NCBI RefSeq assembly: GCF_000445065.1
Contig: NZ_ATHO01000167.1
Location: 25,552 to 89,551, forward strand
DNA: 64,000 nt
From: Sphingobium quisquiliarum P25
GTDB lineage: Bacteria > Pseudomonadota > Alphaproteobacteria > Sphingomonadales > Sphingomonadaceae
Direction: 5' to 3'
In this document: positions 55,414-64,000 of the stretch, piece by piece
Position numbering within the stretch: position 1 is the stretch's first letter
Layout: each line of letters opens with the position of its first letter
Program-made: the position numbers and the translations under genes
Notes under the pieces: generated by a model
The model's database searches: none
Told to the model about the DNA's origin: nothing
The model's input: the letters and a program-made list of their open reading frames with translations, nothing else

Positions 55414-57372
55414 ATGATTCTTACTGACAATGAGACAAAGGTAGATCTCCTCAACAACGAGGCGATCGCCAAGACCATCATCGAGCTGCTGCGCGAGAAG
55501 CCCGAGCGCGCCGTGACCATCGGTGTTCATGGTGACTGGGGCGCCGGCAAATCCAGCATCTTGGAGATGATCGAGAACGGCCTCAGCTCGGATAAGGACG
55601 TTCTCTGCATCAAATTCAACGGCTGGCGTTTTCAGGGATTCGAAGATGCCAAGATCGCGTTGATCGAGGGCATCGTCACCGGGCTTATCGAAAAGCGCCC
55701 GTTGCTCACCCAGGCCGGCATAGCCGTCAAAGACATCTTCCGTCGGATCGACTGGCTCAAGATCGCGCGGCACGGCGGAGGTCTCGCTTTCACCGCGTTC
55801 ACCGGTATCCCCACAGCCGATCAGGTCGGCGCGGTCGTCGGGACCTTGAAGGGAATTTTCGCTGATCCCTCGAAACTTGCAACGCAGGAGAATTACGACA
55901 AGGCCATCGATGGTGTGCAGGGGCTGCTGAAGCCCGGTGAGTCGAAGAATGTGCCGCAGGAGATCGAGGCGTTCCGGAAGGCGTTTGACGATCTGCTAAA
56001 ACAGGCGGACGTCAAGCAACTGATTGTCCTCATCGACGATCTCGACCGCTGCCTACCGGACACGGCAATCGAAACGCTCGAAGCCGTCCGCCTGTTCGTC
56101 TTCACTGCCCGTACCGCGTTCATTGTCGCGGCCGACGAGGCGATGATCGAATATTCGGTGCGCAAGCATTTCCCTGAGCTGCCGGACACGACCGGCCCAC
56201 GCGACTATGCGCGCAATTATCTCGAAAAGCTCATCCAGATTCCGTTTCGGATTCCGGCTTTGGGTGAGACCGAAACCCGCATTTACGTCACCCTATTGCT
56301 CATCGGCGCCGAGCTAGGCGAGGACGACCCCGCTTACGCGGCGCTCATCACCGTCGCGCGTGAGTTGCTCAAACGGCCTTGGCAAACGGCCGGGCTCGAC
56401 GCGCAGACGGTCAAAACCGCCTTGGGCGACAAAGCCGGCCAGGTCCAGAACGCGCTCACACTTAGCGATCAGATCGGTCCGATCCTGGCCAGCGGGACGC
56501 AGGGCAATCCGCGGCAGATCAAGCGCTTCCTAAACACCCTGCTGCTGCGGCATCAGACTGCGCTCGCTCGAGGCTTCGGGGACGATGTGAAGCTGCCGGT
56601 CCTAGCGAAGCTCATGCTCGCCGAACGGTTCCTCTCCAGATTGTTTGATCAGATCGCAAGCGCCGCTGCCCGCGATCCGGATGGCCGCTGCGTAGATTTG
56701 GCGGCGCTGGAAGCCGCGGCGTCGGAGGAGAAGCCAGTCGCCAAGGCGAAGCGAACCGGGTCGAAGATCAGTTCAATAGTCGACGCCAAGCCGACCACCG
56801 TGCCGGACTCCAAGGACAGCGCTATCCTGACGGAATGGAAGGCGGCCGATGCGATACGGGCTTGGGCGCAGCTGTCACCGGCCTTGGCGGAAGTCGATCT
56901 GCGCCCCTACCTGTTCGTGACCAAGGATCGAAAGGACTATTTCGGTGCAGCCTCCGTCCTCGGACGTCTCGCAGTGGTGATCGAAAAGTTGCTCGGCCCG
57001 AAGCTGGCCGTTCAGGCGTTCGAAGGTGAACTCAAGCAGCTCGTTCCGGCCGAGGCCGCTCAAGTCTTCGAGGAACTGCGCGGGCGCGTTATGGGCGGCG
57101 ATGCCTTCGATACGGCGCCTCCCGGCATAGACGGGCTCGCCGTGTTGGTGCGCGCGCATCCGACGCTTCAAGCCAACCTTCTCGATCTGCTCGAAGCCTT
57201 GCCGGCCGATCGGTGCGGGCCGTGGCCCGCATCGGGCTGGGAGGGCATCATCAAGGATGCCGACGCCGTAGCTCGGTTCGAAAAGCTCCTCCAAAGATGG
57301 TCGACGTCTCAATCGACCTTCTTGAAGACGACGGCTAGCGCCGCGCTTCGCACGCGGAAAGGTGGCCGCTGA
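55414..57372 (+). CDS. qatA: QatA: KAP-family P-loop ATPase of the Qat system
   Basis: 652 residues. Walker A is GDWGAGKSS near residues 45-53 and Walker B is LIVLIDDLDRCLP near 205-217, followed by the KAP segment NYLEKLIQIPFRIP and the sensor-like TQGNPRQIKRFLN. A Lys/Ser/Pro-rich linker at about residues 430-470 leads to a helical C-terminus. It is the first gene of a four-gene unit matching Qat (ATPase, QatB, QueC-like, TatD-like), shown by others to protect against phages. It starts 151 bp after the caspase-helicase. Confidence 0.88.
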   Translation: MILTDNETKVDLLNNEAIAKTIIELLREKPERAVTIGVHGDWGAGKSSILEMIENGLSSDKDVLCIKFNGWRFQGFEDAKIALIEGIVTGLIEKRPLLTQAGIAVKDIFRRIDWLKIARHGGGLAFTAFTGIPTADQVGAVVGTLKGIFADPSKLATQENYDKAIDGVQGLLKPGESKNVPQEIEAFRKAFDDLLKQADVKQLIVLIDDLDRCLPDTAIETLEAVRLFVFTARTAFIVAADEAMIEYSVRKHFPELPDTTGPRDYARNYLEKLIQIPFRIPALGETETRIYVTLLLIGAELGEDDPAYAALITVARELLKRPWQTAGLDAQTVKTALGDKAGQVQNALTLSDQIGPILASGTQGNPRQIKRFLNTLLLRHQTALARGFGDDVKLPVLAKLMLAERFLSRLFDQIASAAARDPDGRCVDLAALEAAASEEKPVAKAKRTGSKISSIVDAKPTTVPDSKDSAILTEWKAADAIRAWAQLSPALAEVDLRPYLFVTKDRKDYFGAASVLGRLAVVIEKLLGPKLAVQAFEGELKQLVPAEAAQVFEELRGRVMGGDAFDTAPPGIDGLAVLVRAHPTLQANLLDLLEALPADRCGPWPASGWEGIIKDADAVARFEKLLQRWSTSQSTFLKTTASAALRTRKGGR

Positions 57373-58259
57373 TGGGCACGTCGAACGCTTATAGTGGCGC
57401 GGGCGGCGGGACGCCGCTCATTCCGAGTTGGCTGCAGGGCGAGGGCGACGGCGGGGCCGGCACGGGCGCGGGTGATGGCGACGGAACACAACCGCCGTCG
57501 CCTGATGGATCGCCCCCAGCAGTTCCTCCCGCGCCGGCAGCTCGGCCGGCCGCACCGGCAGGGTCATCGGATCGGTTTACATCTGCACGAAACAATTTCA
57601 CGCGGTTCGTAAGCTCGGGTGGCAGCGACCGCAGAAGCCTCGGCCGCGCTGTCTCGCAGTATGTGTCCAAGTCGGCGGGCGGCTCGCGCCAGGCCGCGCA
57701 GCGTATGGGCTCTTCGCGAGGGGCGGGCGCCGGGCTCGTCCGATTCCTTAACGACGCCAGCGCCAACGGCGTTCGCGAAGCGCTGCGAACGCTCAACCTC
57801 GAAAGCCTCGCCGGGCGGCCGATCGAGGAAGTGTTCGCGGGGCTCGCCGATTACATCTGCCCCGAAGGCGGGTCGATCGACGAGGGGATCGCGCGAGACG
57901 CTTTCGTCGAGACCATCGCCGATCTGGCCGACGCCGGCATTACCGACATCGATGCGCTGACACCCGGCCAGATTCAGACCGTCTTCGAACTGTATGCGAC
58001 GCACGCGATCGAGGCTCGGATCTGCAACGACATCGGCACCAAGGTCGTGACCTTGCCGACCGACCCAAGGGCGGCGGAGAGGGTGCAGGCGCAACTGCGT
58101 GATTTCATACAGCGCGGGGTCAGCGACGCCATCAACGCCGCGGGAGTCAACATTCAGTCGCTGACACCCGATGCGGTAATGGGCTTCGTAACCAACGTCT
58201 ATCAATCCGCCTTCGACGTGTTGCAGACGATGGGTGATGGGGAGGCAGCGAAAAAATGA
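57372..58259 (+). CDS. qatB: QatB of the Qat system
   Basis: 295 residues. The N-terminus begins Met-Gly-Thr-Ser with a glycine-rich patch (SGAGGGTPLIPSWL), then a Pro/Ala/Asp-rich disordered stretch to about residue 70, then a helical domain (FVSSGGSDRRSLGRAV, and RFLNDASANGVREALRTL). The position between qatA and qatC and the conserved-looking N-terminus identify it. It overlaps qatA by one base and qatC by four. Confidence 0.82.
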   Translation: MGTSNAYSGAGGGTPLIPSWLQGEGDGGAGTGAGDGDGTQPPSPDGSPPAVPPAPAARPAAPAGSSDRFTSARNNFTRFVSSGGSDRRSLGRAVSQYVSKSAGGSRQAAQRMGSSRGAGAGLVRFLNDASANGVREALRTLNLESLAGRPIEEVFAGLADYICPEGGSIDEGIARDAFVETIADLADAGITDIDALTPGQIQTVFELYATHAIEARICNDIGTKVVTLPTDPRAAERVQAQLRDFIQRGVSDAINAAGVNIQSLTPDAVMGFVTNVYQSAFDVLQTMGDGEAAKK

Positions 58260-59605
58260 GGCGCCATGTAATTATCGGTCGTTTCGGGCCGGACGATAAG
58301 ACCCGCGTCCCGAAGGCGCGCGACGAGGTTGCATCGACCCTGCAGTTGGTGGCGGGCAAGCGTCTCGATCACGGGATCGGCCGCGCCTTAGCCGACCTCA
58401 AGGCGTTGCATCTGACCCCGAGCGAGATCGGCGCGGATATGCTGGTGGTCGCGGCCCATGTCCACGCGGCCGACACCCGCATCTCCCGCTCCACGGAATC
58501 GCAGGACGCCTGGACGCGCGAGATTCGGCTGGTCATCCCGGTGAGCGATCCGGTGCGATGGACGGCCGCGGCTCCCACTCTGGTCCGCGCCTTGAACTTC
58601 CTGACCGGCGACAGGTGGGATGTCGGATTCCGCAAACGGGCCAAGAGCTATGCAAAACTGGTCCCCGCCGCGACACCCACCCTTATCCCCGCCCCATTCG
58701 ACGGCGTAAGTCTGTTCTCCGGTGGCTTGGATAGTCTGATCGGCGCGATCGACAGCTTGCATGCCGGCGAGACGCCGCTTCTGGTAAGCCATGCCGGCGA
58801 AGGGCTGGTGAGCAAGTCGCAGGAGCAGTGTTTCGACGGTTTGAAAGCCGCTTACAAATCATCCGCCTTCGATCGGCTGCGGGTGTGGATGAGCTTCGAT
58901 AGCGGGCTGGTCGAGGATGTCGGATCGGAGGACACCACGCGCGGCCGCTCGTTCTTGTTCTTCTCCCTGGGAGTCGCCGCCGGTACCGCCCTCGGCCGCG
59001 ACTTCGTGCTCAAGGTTCCGGAGAATGGCTTGATCGCGCTTAATGTGCCGCTCGATCGGCTTCGGCTGGGCGCGCTCAGCACTCGGACGACGCATCCTTT
59101 CTACATGGCCCGCTGGAACGATTTGCTCCGGGCGCTTAGCGTCGGGGGGAAGGTTGAGAATCCCTATTGGGACAAGACCAAGGGGGAAATGGTCGCCCAA
59201 TGCGCCAATCCGGCGCTGCTAAAGCAACTCGCCCCGCTGTCGCTATCGTGTTCGTCACCAACGAAGGGGCGCTGGACAAAGAAACCGCAGGGGCACTGCG
59301 GGTACTGCCTGCCATGTCTCATTCGGCGGGCCTCCCTGCGAGGCAAGGATTCGACAGTTTACGGCGTGCCCGATCTGAAGGCCGCCACGTTGGACACTAA
59401 GCAGGCCGAAGGTCAGCAGGTCCGATCCTTCCAGATCGCGATCGCACGGTTGTCGAAGCGCCCGGATCTTGCCAAGGCCCTCATACACAAGCCGGGGCCA
59501 CTCTACGATGATCCTTCCCGGCACGATGGCCTGGCCGATGTCTATCGCCGCGGATTGGAAGAGGTTGGGCGGTTGCTGGCTGGCGTTCGAGCCGCACCGT
59601 CATAA
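58256..59605 (+). CDS. qatC: QatC: QueC-like ATP-dependent enzyme
   Basis: 449 residues. The PP-loop SLFSGGLDSLIGAID (SGGLDS at 155-160) binds ATP as in QueC, which makes 7-cyano-7-deazaguanine. A zinc site is suggested by one Cys in SLSCSSPTKG and CGYCLPC near residues 325-355. The N-terminal 145 residues are an extension absent from housekeeping QueC. Overlap with qatB (ATGA) ties it to the operon. It probably modifies a protein or small molecule in defence, not tRNA. Confidence 0.87.
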   Translation: MRRHVIIGRFGPDDKTRVPKARDEVASTLQLVAGKRLDHGIGRALADLKALHLTPSEIGADMLVVAAHVHAADTRISRSTESQDAWTREIRLVIPVSDPVRWTAAAPTLVRALNFLTGDRWDVGFRKRAKSYAKLVPAATPTLIPAPFDGVSLFSGGLDSLIGAIDSLHAGETPLLVSHAGEGLVSKSQEQCFDGLKAAYKSSAFDRLRVWMSFDSGLVEDVGSEDTTRGRSFLFFSLGVAAGTALGRDFVLKVPENGLIALNVPLDRLRLGALSTRTTHPFYMARWNDLLRALSVGGKVENPYWDKTKGEMVAQCANPALLKQLAPLSLSCSSPTKGRWTKKPQGHCGYCLPCLIRRASLRGKDSTVYGVPDLKAATLDTKQAEGQQVRSFQIAIARLSKRPDLAKALIHKPGPLYDDPSRHDGLADVYRRGLEEVGRLLAGVRAAPS

Positions 59606-59613
59606 GAGGCACT

Positions 59614-60366
59614 ATGCGATCTGGTCTCGTTGATTTTCATTGCCACCTCGACCTCTACCCCGATCACGCGGCCGCGGTGGAGCGTTGCGAGCGCGATGGC
59701 GTGTTTACCCTCACCGTGACCACCACGCCCAAGGCTTGGCCGCGGAACCACGAACTGGCGTCGGCTACCCGCCATGTTCGGGCAGCTCTCGGTCTGCATC
59801 CTCAACTGGTCGCCGAACGCGCTCATGAGATCGGGCTATGGGAGGAGCTGCTCCCGCGAACCCGCTATGTAGGCGAGGTCGGACTGGACGCCGGCCCTCG
59901 ATTCTACCGGTCGTTCGAAGCGCAAAAGGAGATTTTCGCTCGCGTGTTGTCGCTTTGCGCGGTGGCGGGGAACAAGATCGTCACGACTCATAGCGTCCGA
60001 GCGACCAAGGCCGTGCTCGATATGATCGAGCAGCACCTGCCGCCTACCCGGGGTCGCGTGGTGCTTCATTGGTTCACCGGCACCGCAGCGGAGGCCAAGA
60101 GGGCGGTCGATCTCGGCTGCTATTTTTCAGTGAACGCGGAGATGCTTGCGAATGAGAAGCGCGCAGCGATAACCAAGGCGCTCCCGTTGGATCGAGTTCT
60201 GACGGAAACAGATGGACCTTTCACCCTGACCAACGCTCGCCCGACCACGCCGAGTGATGTCTGGATCGCTGTAGATGGTTTGGCACGCCTGCACGGCATG
60301 CCGTCCGGTGTCATGTCTGCCACCGTCATGCGCAATTTGAAAAGTCTACTCGTAGAGCAAGATTAG
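59614..60366 (+). CDS. qatD: QatD: TatD-family metal-dependent nuclease
   Basis: 250-residue amidohydrolase-fold protein. Metal ligands are His9-x-His11 in VDFHCHLDLYP, Glu in YVGEVGLD, His in TTHSVRA, His in VLHWFTG and Asp in LTETDGPF, all intact. It begins 8 bp after qatC. TatD proteins are 3'-5' DNA exonucleases; here it is the effector or processing nuclease of Qat. Confidence 0.88.
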   Translation: MRSGLVDFHCHLDLYPDHAAAVERCERDGVFTLTVTTTPKAWPRNHELASATRHVRAALGLHPQLVAERAHEIGLWEELLPRTRYVGEVGLDAGPRFYRSFEAQKEIFARVLSLCAVAGNKIVTTHSVRATKAVLDMIEQHLPPTRGRVVLHWFTGTAAEAKRAVDLGCYFSVNAEMLANEKRAAITKALPLDRVLTETDGPFTLTNARPTTPSDVWIAVDGLARLHGMPSGVMSATVMRNLKSLLVEQD

Positions 60367-60418
60367 GGCGCCCCATGCGCACGGCGCTTTCTTTCGAAAC
60401 AGAGGATTTCAAGCTATA

Positions 60419-60940
60419 TTGCCCCATTTGACCCATGATCCTCAAGCCGCGCTTGCAATACTCGCTGGCGCTATCGGTACGCTGCTCGAAGACAAGGATT
60501 TAGCCTATGCCGATCCCTCAGAGCAGGCGATCGTGGGGCGCCTTGCGGTGCTGCTCGAGGGCAAATTCCCGGGCTGGTCGGTCAATGTCGAATGGAACCG
60601 CCGGGGGGACGTCGCCAAGCGGCTGCATTATCCGCTGCATGAGGACGATCCTGGCCGGGAAGCCGCAGTCCGGCCAGATCTCATCGTTCACCGCGTCGGC
60701 CAGCGCGAAAATCTGCTCGTCGTCGAAGCAAAGAAGGCGGCAAACAACGATTTCGAAGGCGATATCTGGAAACTGAAGGGGATGACCGAGCAGGCCGGCG
60801 CCTATGGCTATGCCGCAGGCCTCCATCTCGTTGTCGACATGCCAGCGGGTGTAGTTTTGCGCTGCGATGTTTATGTCGACTCAGCATTTCACGAAGGCTT
60901 GACCGACTGGCTGCGCGATCAGCTACCTGGCCCGGACTGA
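60419..60940 (+). CDS. PD-(D/E)XK nuclease-like protein
   Basis: 173 residues, probably from TTG 60419. Glu36, Pro86-Asp87 (VRPDLIVH) and Glu103-Ala-Lys105 (LLVVEAKKA) form a complete PD-(D/E)XK set, with a Gln/Tyr pair (MTEQAGAYGYAAG) behind, as in Mrr- or HSDR-like small nucleases. It follows qatD by 52 bp on the same strand. It is not one of the four named Qat parts. It may be an extra effector or an unrelated passenger. The start is uncertain. Confidence 0.65.
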   Translation: MPHLTHDPQAALAILAGAIGTLLEDKDLAYADPSEQAIVGRLAVLLEGKFPGWSVNVEWNRRGDVAKRLHYPLHEDDPGREAAVRPDLIVHRVGQRENLLVVEAKKAANNDFEGDIWKLKGMTEQAGAYGYAAGLHLVVDMPAGVVLRCDVYVDSAFHEGLTDWLRDQLPGPD

Positions 60941-61338
60941 AATTTGGTGCCGGCCTCGACCAACTCTTTCAAGAGCTCAAGTGCGATACGGCGCCAGCGC
61001 CTAATCGCGGCTGTAAGGCCGTTATGATGGCTTAAAGAACTGTTTAATATAAGTAATATTGCAAAATTGGTGCGAAGCGACATCTGGGAGAGATCTCTTA
61101 ATTTATCACCCCACTTCGGTCATTCTGACTCCTGCTAAGTCACTGAACGTTTGTTACATCTTGATTGTCCGGGATCATGCGTGACCGACAATGCCCGTCG
61201 GGTGCTGAGCGGGATAATTGTGAACCTGCCTATCTTGACCCATAACATATTAAAATAAAAAGGTGTTTTTGAATCTCGTCGGGAGCTGGGGCCGGGGAGT
61301 GGGGCTGGATCATCAATGATCGCTCGTGATCCTAACGC
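60941..61338. other. AT-richer intergenic region, no convincing gene
   Basis: About 400 bp. A 54-codon minus-strand frame (60919-61083) exists but lacks a good ribosome-binding site and overlaps the nuclease end. AT-rich tracts around 61040-61060 and 61245-61275 may be promoters. Composition differs from the core chromosome, as expected in an island. Confidence 0.4.
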
Positions 61339-61477
61339 CTAATCACCGAGATGCTTGTCGAGTCGCTTTGAAGCACGGCATTGCACCCTATTCTTTTCGT
61401 CCCATGCTTCAAGCTCATCGATGGGATAGAGGACAGTCTTACCGATTTTGACGTATGACGGTCCAAATTTCATGGCG
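61339..61477 (-). pseudogene. AlpA-like HTH gene, 3' part only, cut by the IS element
   Basis: The minus strand reads KFGPSYVKIGKTVLYPIDEL then EAWDEKNRVQC and a stop at 61339. This aligns with [21 protein letters not shown] of the gene at 51237. The helix-turn-helix part and the start are missing because the IS21-type element begins at about 61478. Confidence 0.75.
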
Positions 61478-61550
61478 TGAGGATCAGCGTGCAATAGGCA
61501 CCCCCTTCGTGGGGTGATCGGCGTGCAAAAAGGACCCCTTCATCCCGGGG
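61478..61550. repeat. IS21 left terminal repeats
   Basis: Two copies of a GATC(A/G)GCGTGCAA...AGG-ACCCC unit, at about 61481-61508 and 61518-61545. They match in inverse orientation the two units at the right end. Confidence 0.7.
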
Positions 61551-61592
61551 ATTTAGTCGGCCGACTGGTTTTGATCAGTTGGCGAGAACGGG

Positions 61593-63107
61593 ATGTTGAT
61601 CGTGGAGACAGTGGTTCGGATTCGGCGTGAGCATGCAGCGGGTAAGGCGATCAAGGCGATCGCTCGTGACCTTCGTTTGTCGCGGAAGGTCGTCCGCAAA
61701 GCGATCCGGTCGCCGGAGGCGGCGTTCAACTATCAGCGCAAAGTCCAGCCGCTGCCGCGGATCGGTCCTTATCAGGATCGTCTCGATGCGCTGCTTGAGG
61801 AGAACGAAGGTCGCGGCCGCCGCGATCGGCTACGGATGACGCGTATCCATGACCTGCTGGTGCGCGAGGGGTTCGATGGATCCTATGATGCGGTGCGCCG
61901 CTATGCGGCGCGCTGGCGTGCTGCGCGGCGGAAGGATGCTGGCGAAGGCGCACCGGCGTTCATCCCGATGACCTTCCAGCCGGGTGAGGCCTACCAGTTC
62001 GACTGGAGCCACGAGGATGTGGAGATCGCCGGCAAGCCGATGCGGGTGAAGGTGGCGCATATGCGTCTCTGCGACTCGCGCGCACCCTATGTCCGGGCCT
62101 ATCCGCGCGAGGGCCAGGAGATGCTGTTCGATGCCCATGCCCGGGCGTTCGCGTTCTTCGGCGGTGTGCCGCGACGCGGTATCTACGATAATATGAAGAC
62201 GGCGGTGACGGCCGTGTTCACCGGCAAGGAGCGTGTGTTCAACCGCCGCTTCCTGATCATGACCGATCATTACATGGTCGAGCCGACCGCCTGCTCGCCG
62301 GCGGCGGGATGGGAGAAGGGCCAGGTCGAGCAGCAGGTCCAGACAATCCGAGGCCGCTTCTTCCAGCCGCGGCTCCGGTTCGCCAGCCTGGCCGAGCTCA
62401 ACGGGTGGCTGGAGGCCGAGTGCCGGCGCTGGGCCGAGCATCATGCCCATCCCGAACGCGGGGATATTACCGTCGCCGAGGCGCTGGATATGGAGCGACC
62501 GGCCCTGCAGCCGATCCTGGCACCGTTCGACGGCTTCCATGAGAGCGAGCATGCCGTCACCGGCACCTGCCTCATCAGCTTCGATCGCAACCGCTACTCG
62601 GTCATGTCGACGGCCGCACGCCGGACCGTTCAGGTGCGCTCCTATGCCGATCGCATCGTCATACGCTGCGGCGATGCGATCGTCGGGGAGCATGAGCGCC
62701 ACTTCGGTCGGAACCGCACGATATACGATCCCTGGCATTATCTGCCGGTCCTCGCGCACAAGCCCGGCGCGCTGCGTAACGGCGCACCGTTCCAGGACTG
62801 GGATCTGCCGCCCGCCCTGCACCGATTACGGCGAAGGCTCGGCACCGGGGACGAGGCCGATCGCAGGTTCGTGCGGGTCCTCTCGGCGGTGCTCACCGAT
62901 GGCCTGGAGCCGGTAGAGGCTGCCGTGCGCGAAGCGTTGGCGAACGGAACGGCCAGCGACGAGCTGATCCTCAACATCCTCTCCCGGCGCCGCGAGCCGG
63001 CGACACCCCACAGCATCGTCACTTCGGAAGACCGGATGCTGCAGCATCCTCCGCTCGCCGACTGTGCCCGCTATGATCTGCTGCGAGGCTATGATGCAGC
63101 GGCATGA
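61593..63107 (+). CDS. istA: IS21 transposase IstA
   Basis: 504 residues. An N-terminal helix-turn-helix ([20 protein letters not shown]) is followed by an rve-type integrase core with acidic residues in [22 protein letters not shown] and [11 protein letters not shown] (DDE), and a C-terminal beta-domain ([12 protein letters not shown]). All parts look intact. It overlaps istB. Confidence 0.95.
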   Translation: MLIVETVVRIRREHAAGKAIKAIARDLRLSRKVVRKAIRSPEAAFNYQRKVQPLPRIGPYQDRLDALLEENEGRGRRDRLRMTRIHDLLVREGFDGSYDAVRRYAARWRAARRKDAGEGAPAFIPMTFQPGEAYQFDWSHEDVEIAGKPMRVKVAHMRLCDSRAPYVRAYPREGQEMLFDAHARAFAFFGGVPRRGIYDNMKTAVTAVFTGKERVFNRRFLIMTDHYMVEPTACSPAAGWEKGQVEQQVQTIRGRFFQPRLRFASLAELNGWLEAECRRWAEHHAHPERGDITVAEALDMERPALQPILAPFDGFHESEHAVTGTCLISFDRNRYSVMSTAARRTVQVRSYADRIVIRCGDAIVGEHERHFGRNRTIYDPWHYLPVLAHKPGALRNGAPFQDWDLPPALHRLRRRLGTGDEADRRFVRVLSAVLTDGLEPVEAAVREALANGTASDELILNILSRRREPATPHSIVTSEDRMLQHPPLADCARYDLLRGYDAAA

Positions 63108-63822
63108 TATGATCGACACGATGCGCGGCCTCGGACTCAAGGGCATGGCGGCGGCGTTCGACGAGGCGGTCACCACCGGCCTCCAGCGCAAGCGCACCAC
63201 CATGGAGATACTGACCGACCTGCTCCGTGCTGAGGCGACCCACCGGGATGCAGCCTCCATCCGCTATCGGATGACGGCTGCGAGGCTGCCCGTGGTGAAG
63301 GACCTGGAGCGGTTCAGCTTCGAGGGCACACCGATCAATGAGGAGATGATCCGCTCCCTTCACGATGGCTCCTTCCTCCCGCCTCGCCGCAATATCGTGC
63401 TGGTCGGCGGCACGGGGACAGGCAAGACCCACCTCGCCATCGCGATCACCGCCAATGTCGTGCGAAGGGGCGCTCGCGCCCGCTACTTCAACACCGTCGA
63501 TCTGGTGACACGCCTCGAAGAGGAGACCCGGATCGGCAAAGGCGGGACCCTGGCGGCGCAGCTGTCGCGGCTCGACCTGATCGTTCTCGACGAGCTCGGT
63601 TATCTGCCGTTCGCCCGCTCGGGAGGGCAGTTGCTGTTCCACCTCATCAGCAAGCTTTATGAGCGGACCAGCGTCATCATCACCACGAACCTCGCCTTCG
63701 GCGAATGGCCGACCGTGTTCGGCGATCCCAAGATGACCACGGCGCTGCTCGACCGCGTCACCCACCACTGCGATATCGTCGAGACGGGCAACGACAGCTG
63801 GCGCTTCAAAAACCGCAGCTGA
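63091..63822 (+). CDS. istB: IS21 helper ATPase IstB
   Basis: 243 residues from ATG 63091 (or 63094). AAA+ ATPase with Walker [15 protein letters not shown] and Walker [13 protein letters not shown], then the conserved [19 protein letters not shown]. It loads target DNA for IstA. Translation is probably coupled to istA by a 17-bp overlap. Confidence 0.94.
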   Translation: MMQRHDMIDTMRGLGLKGMAAAFDEAVTTGLQRKRTTMEILTDLLRAEATHRDAASIRYRMTAARLPVVKDLERFSFEGTPINEEMIRSLHDGSFLPPRRNIVLVGGTGTGKTHLAIAITANVVRRGARARYFNTVDLVTRLEEETRIGKGGTLAAQLSRLDLIVLDELGYLPFARSGGQLLFHLISKLYERTSVIITTNLAFGEWPTVFGDPKMTTALLDRVTHHCDIVETGNDSWRFKNRS

Positions 63823-63944
63823 CAGCCACCTTCGGCGCCTTCAAAAATCTATCTTGCGCTGCGCGCGCCTCCGGTCGGGCTACGCCCGCCCTCCGCCGCA
63901 CGCAGCGCAAGGCCATCTTCAACAAACCAGCATCATATTATCTG

Positions 63945-64000
63945 AAAAGGGGGTCCCTCTTCGACGCCGATCGGGGGTCCCTTTTGAACGCCGTTTGACA
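63945..64000. repeat. IS21 right terminal repeats
   Basis: Two units, each containing GGGGGTCCC(T/A) and CGCCG, in reverse orientation to the left end. The last bases TGACA fit the IS21-type end 5'-TGT. A hairpin (TTGCGCTGCG/CGCAGCGCAA) lies just before, at about 63868-63925, and may stop istAB transcription. Confidence 0.7.

Larger units (their letters stand above)
61478..64000. mobile_element. IS21-family insertion sequence
   Basis: About 2.5 kb with istA and istB. The left end has two head-to-tail repeats of the type GCGTGCAA(T/A)AGGCACCCC (61485-61545). The right end has two inverse copies (63945-64000). Aligning both ends places the left terminus at TGAGG (61478) and the right terminus at TGACA, the last bases of the window. 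Tandem terminal repeats are a feature of IS21. Target duplication cannot be checked here. Confidence 0.85.

Noticed and set aside
60919..61083. 54-codon minus-strand frame next to the nuclease-like gene
   Set aside because: Weak ribosome-binding site, overlap with the nuclease end, and no recognised features; cannot be supported.

Overview
The window is GC-rich alphaproteobacterial chromosome, most likely from a sphingomonad (Sphingobium, Sphingomonas or a close relative). The evidence is a circularly permuted two-piece tmRNA with tag ANDNEALALAA, a lexA gene preceded by the alphaproteobacterial SOS box GTTC-N7-GTTC, and family-typical genes such as the DUF6766 and SapC-like proteins. All calls come from reading the sequence and from recalled family knowledge; no database search was run.

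Layout. 1-9000 is housekeeping: the start of gltA, then gltX, comEC, lexA, a small Gln/Gly-rich protein, moeA-moaC, and trpC-trpD-trpG. 9000-11100 holds a DUF6766 membrane protein, a hemerythrin-like protein, the tmRNA gene and a small exported repeat protein. 11150-30530 looks like one functional unit: an ElpS-like lipoprotein, a TonB-dependent receptor, a CYTH-CHAD protein, a 2-oxoglutarate dioxygenase and a complete type II secretion operon gspCDEFGHIJKLMNO. Pho-box-like repeats with 11-bp phasing lie in front of both the lipoprotein and gspC, which suggests a phosphate-starvation secretion regulon. Palindromic repeat elements have entered the coding region of the leader peptide in gspG, gspH, gspI and gspJ.

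30600-43000 is an envelope or glycan region. On the plus strand are a sulfatase-like membrane enzyme, a small YLDG-type membrane peptide, a methyltransferase, a CDP-glycerol-transferase-like protein and a GT4 glycosyltransferase. On the minus strand are a four-gene operon (GT2, alpha-toroid protein, flippase-like protein, polytopic protein) and a Wzx-type flippase. 43000-50850 contains divergent glpK and glpD, tRNA-Glu(CTC), a SapC-like gene, an FAD-linked dehydrogenase, a small secreted protein and a RhlE-type helicase.

51040-64000 is an accessory defence island. Its left edge is the 3' fragment of a radC gene next to an AlpA-like gene. Inside are a DUF2158 protein with a 1001-residue caspase-Ski2 helicase fusion, a complete qatABCD anti-phage operon, and a small PD-(D/E)XK nuclease-like protein. 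The right side is a second AlpA-like gene cut by an IS21-family element (istA-istB) whose right end falls at or within a base or so of the window end. The caspase-helicase fusion and the nuclease attached to Qat are the best candidates for undescribed biology.
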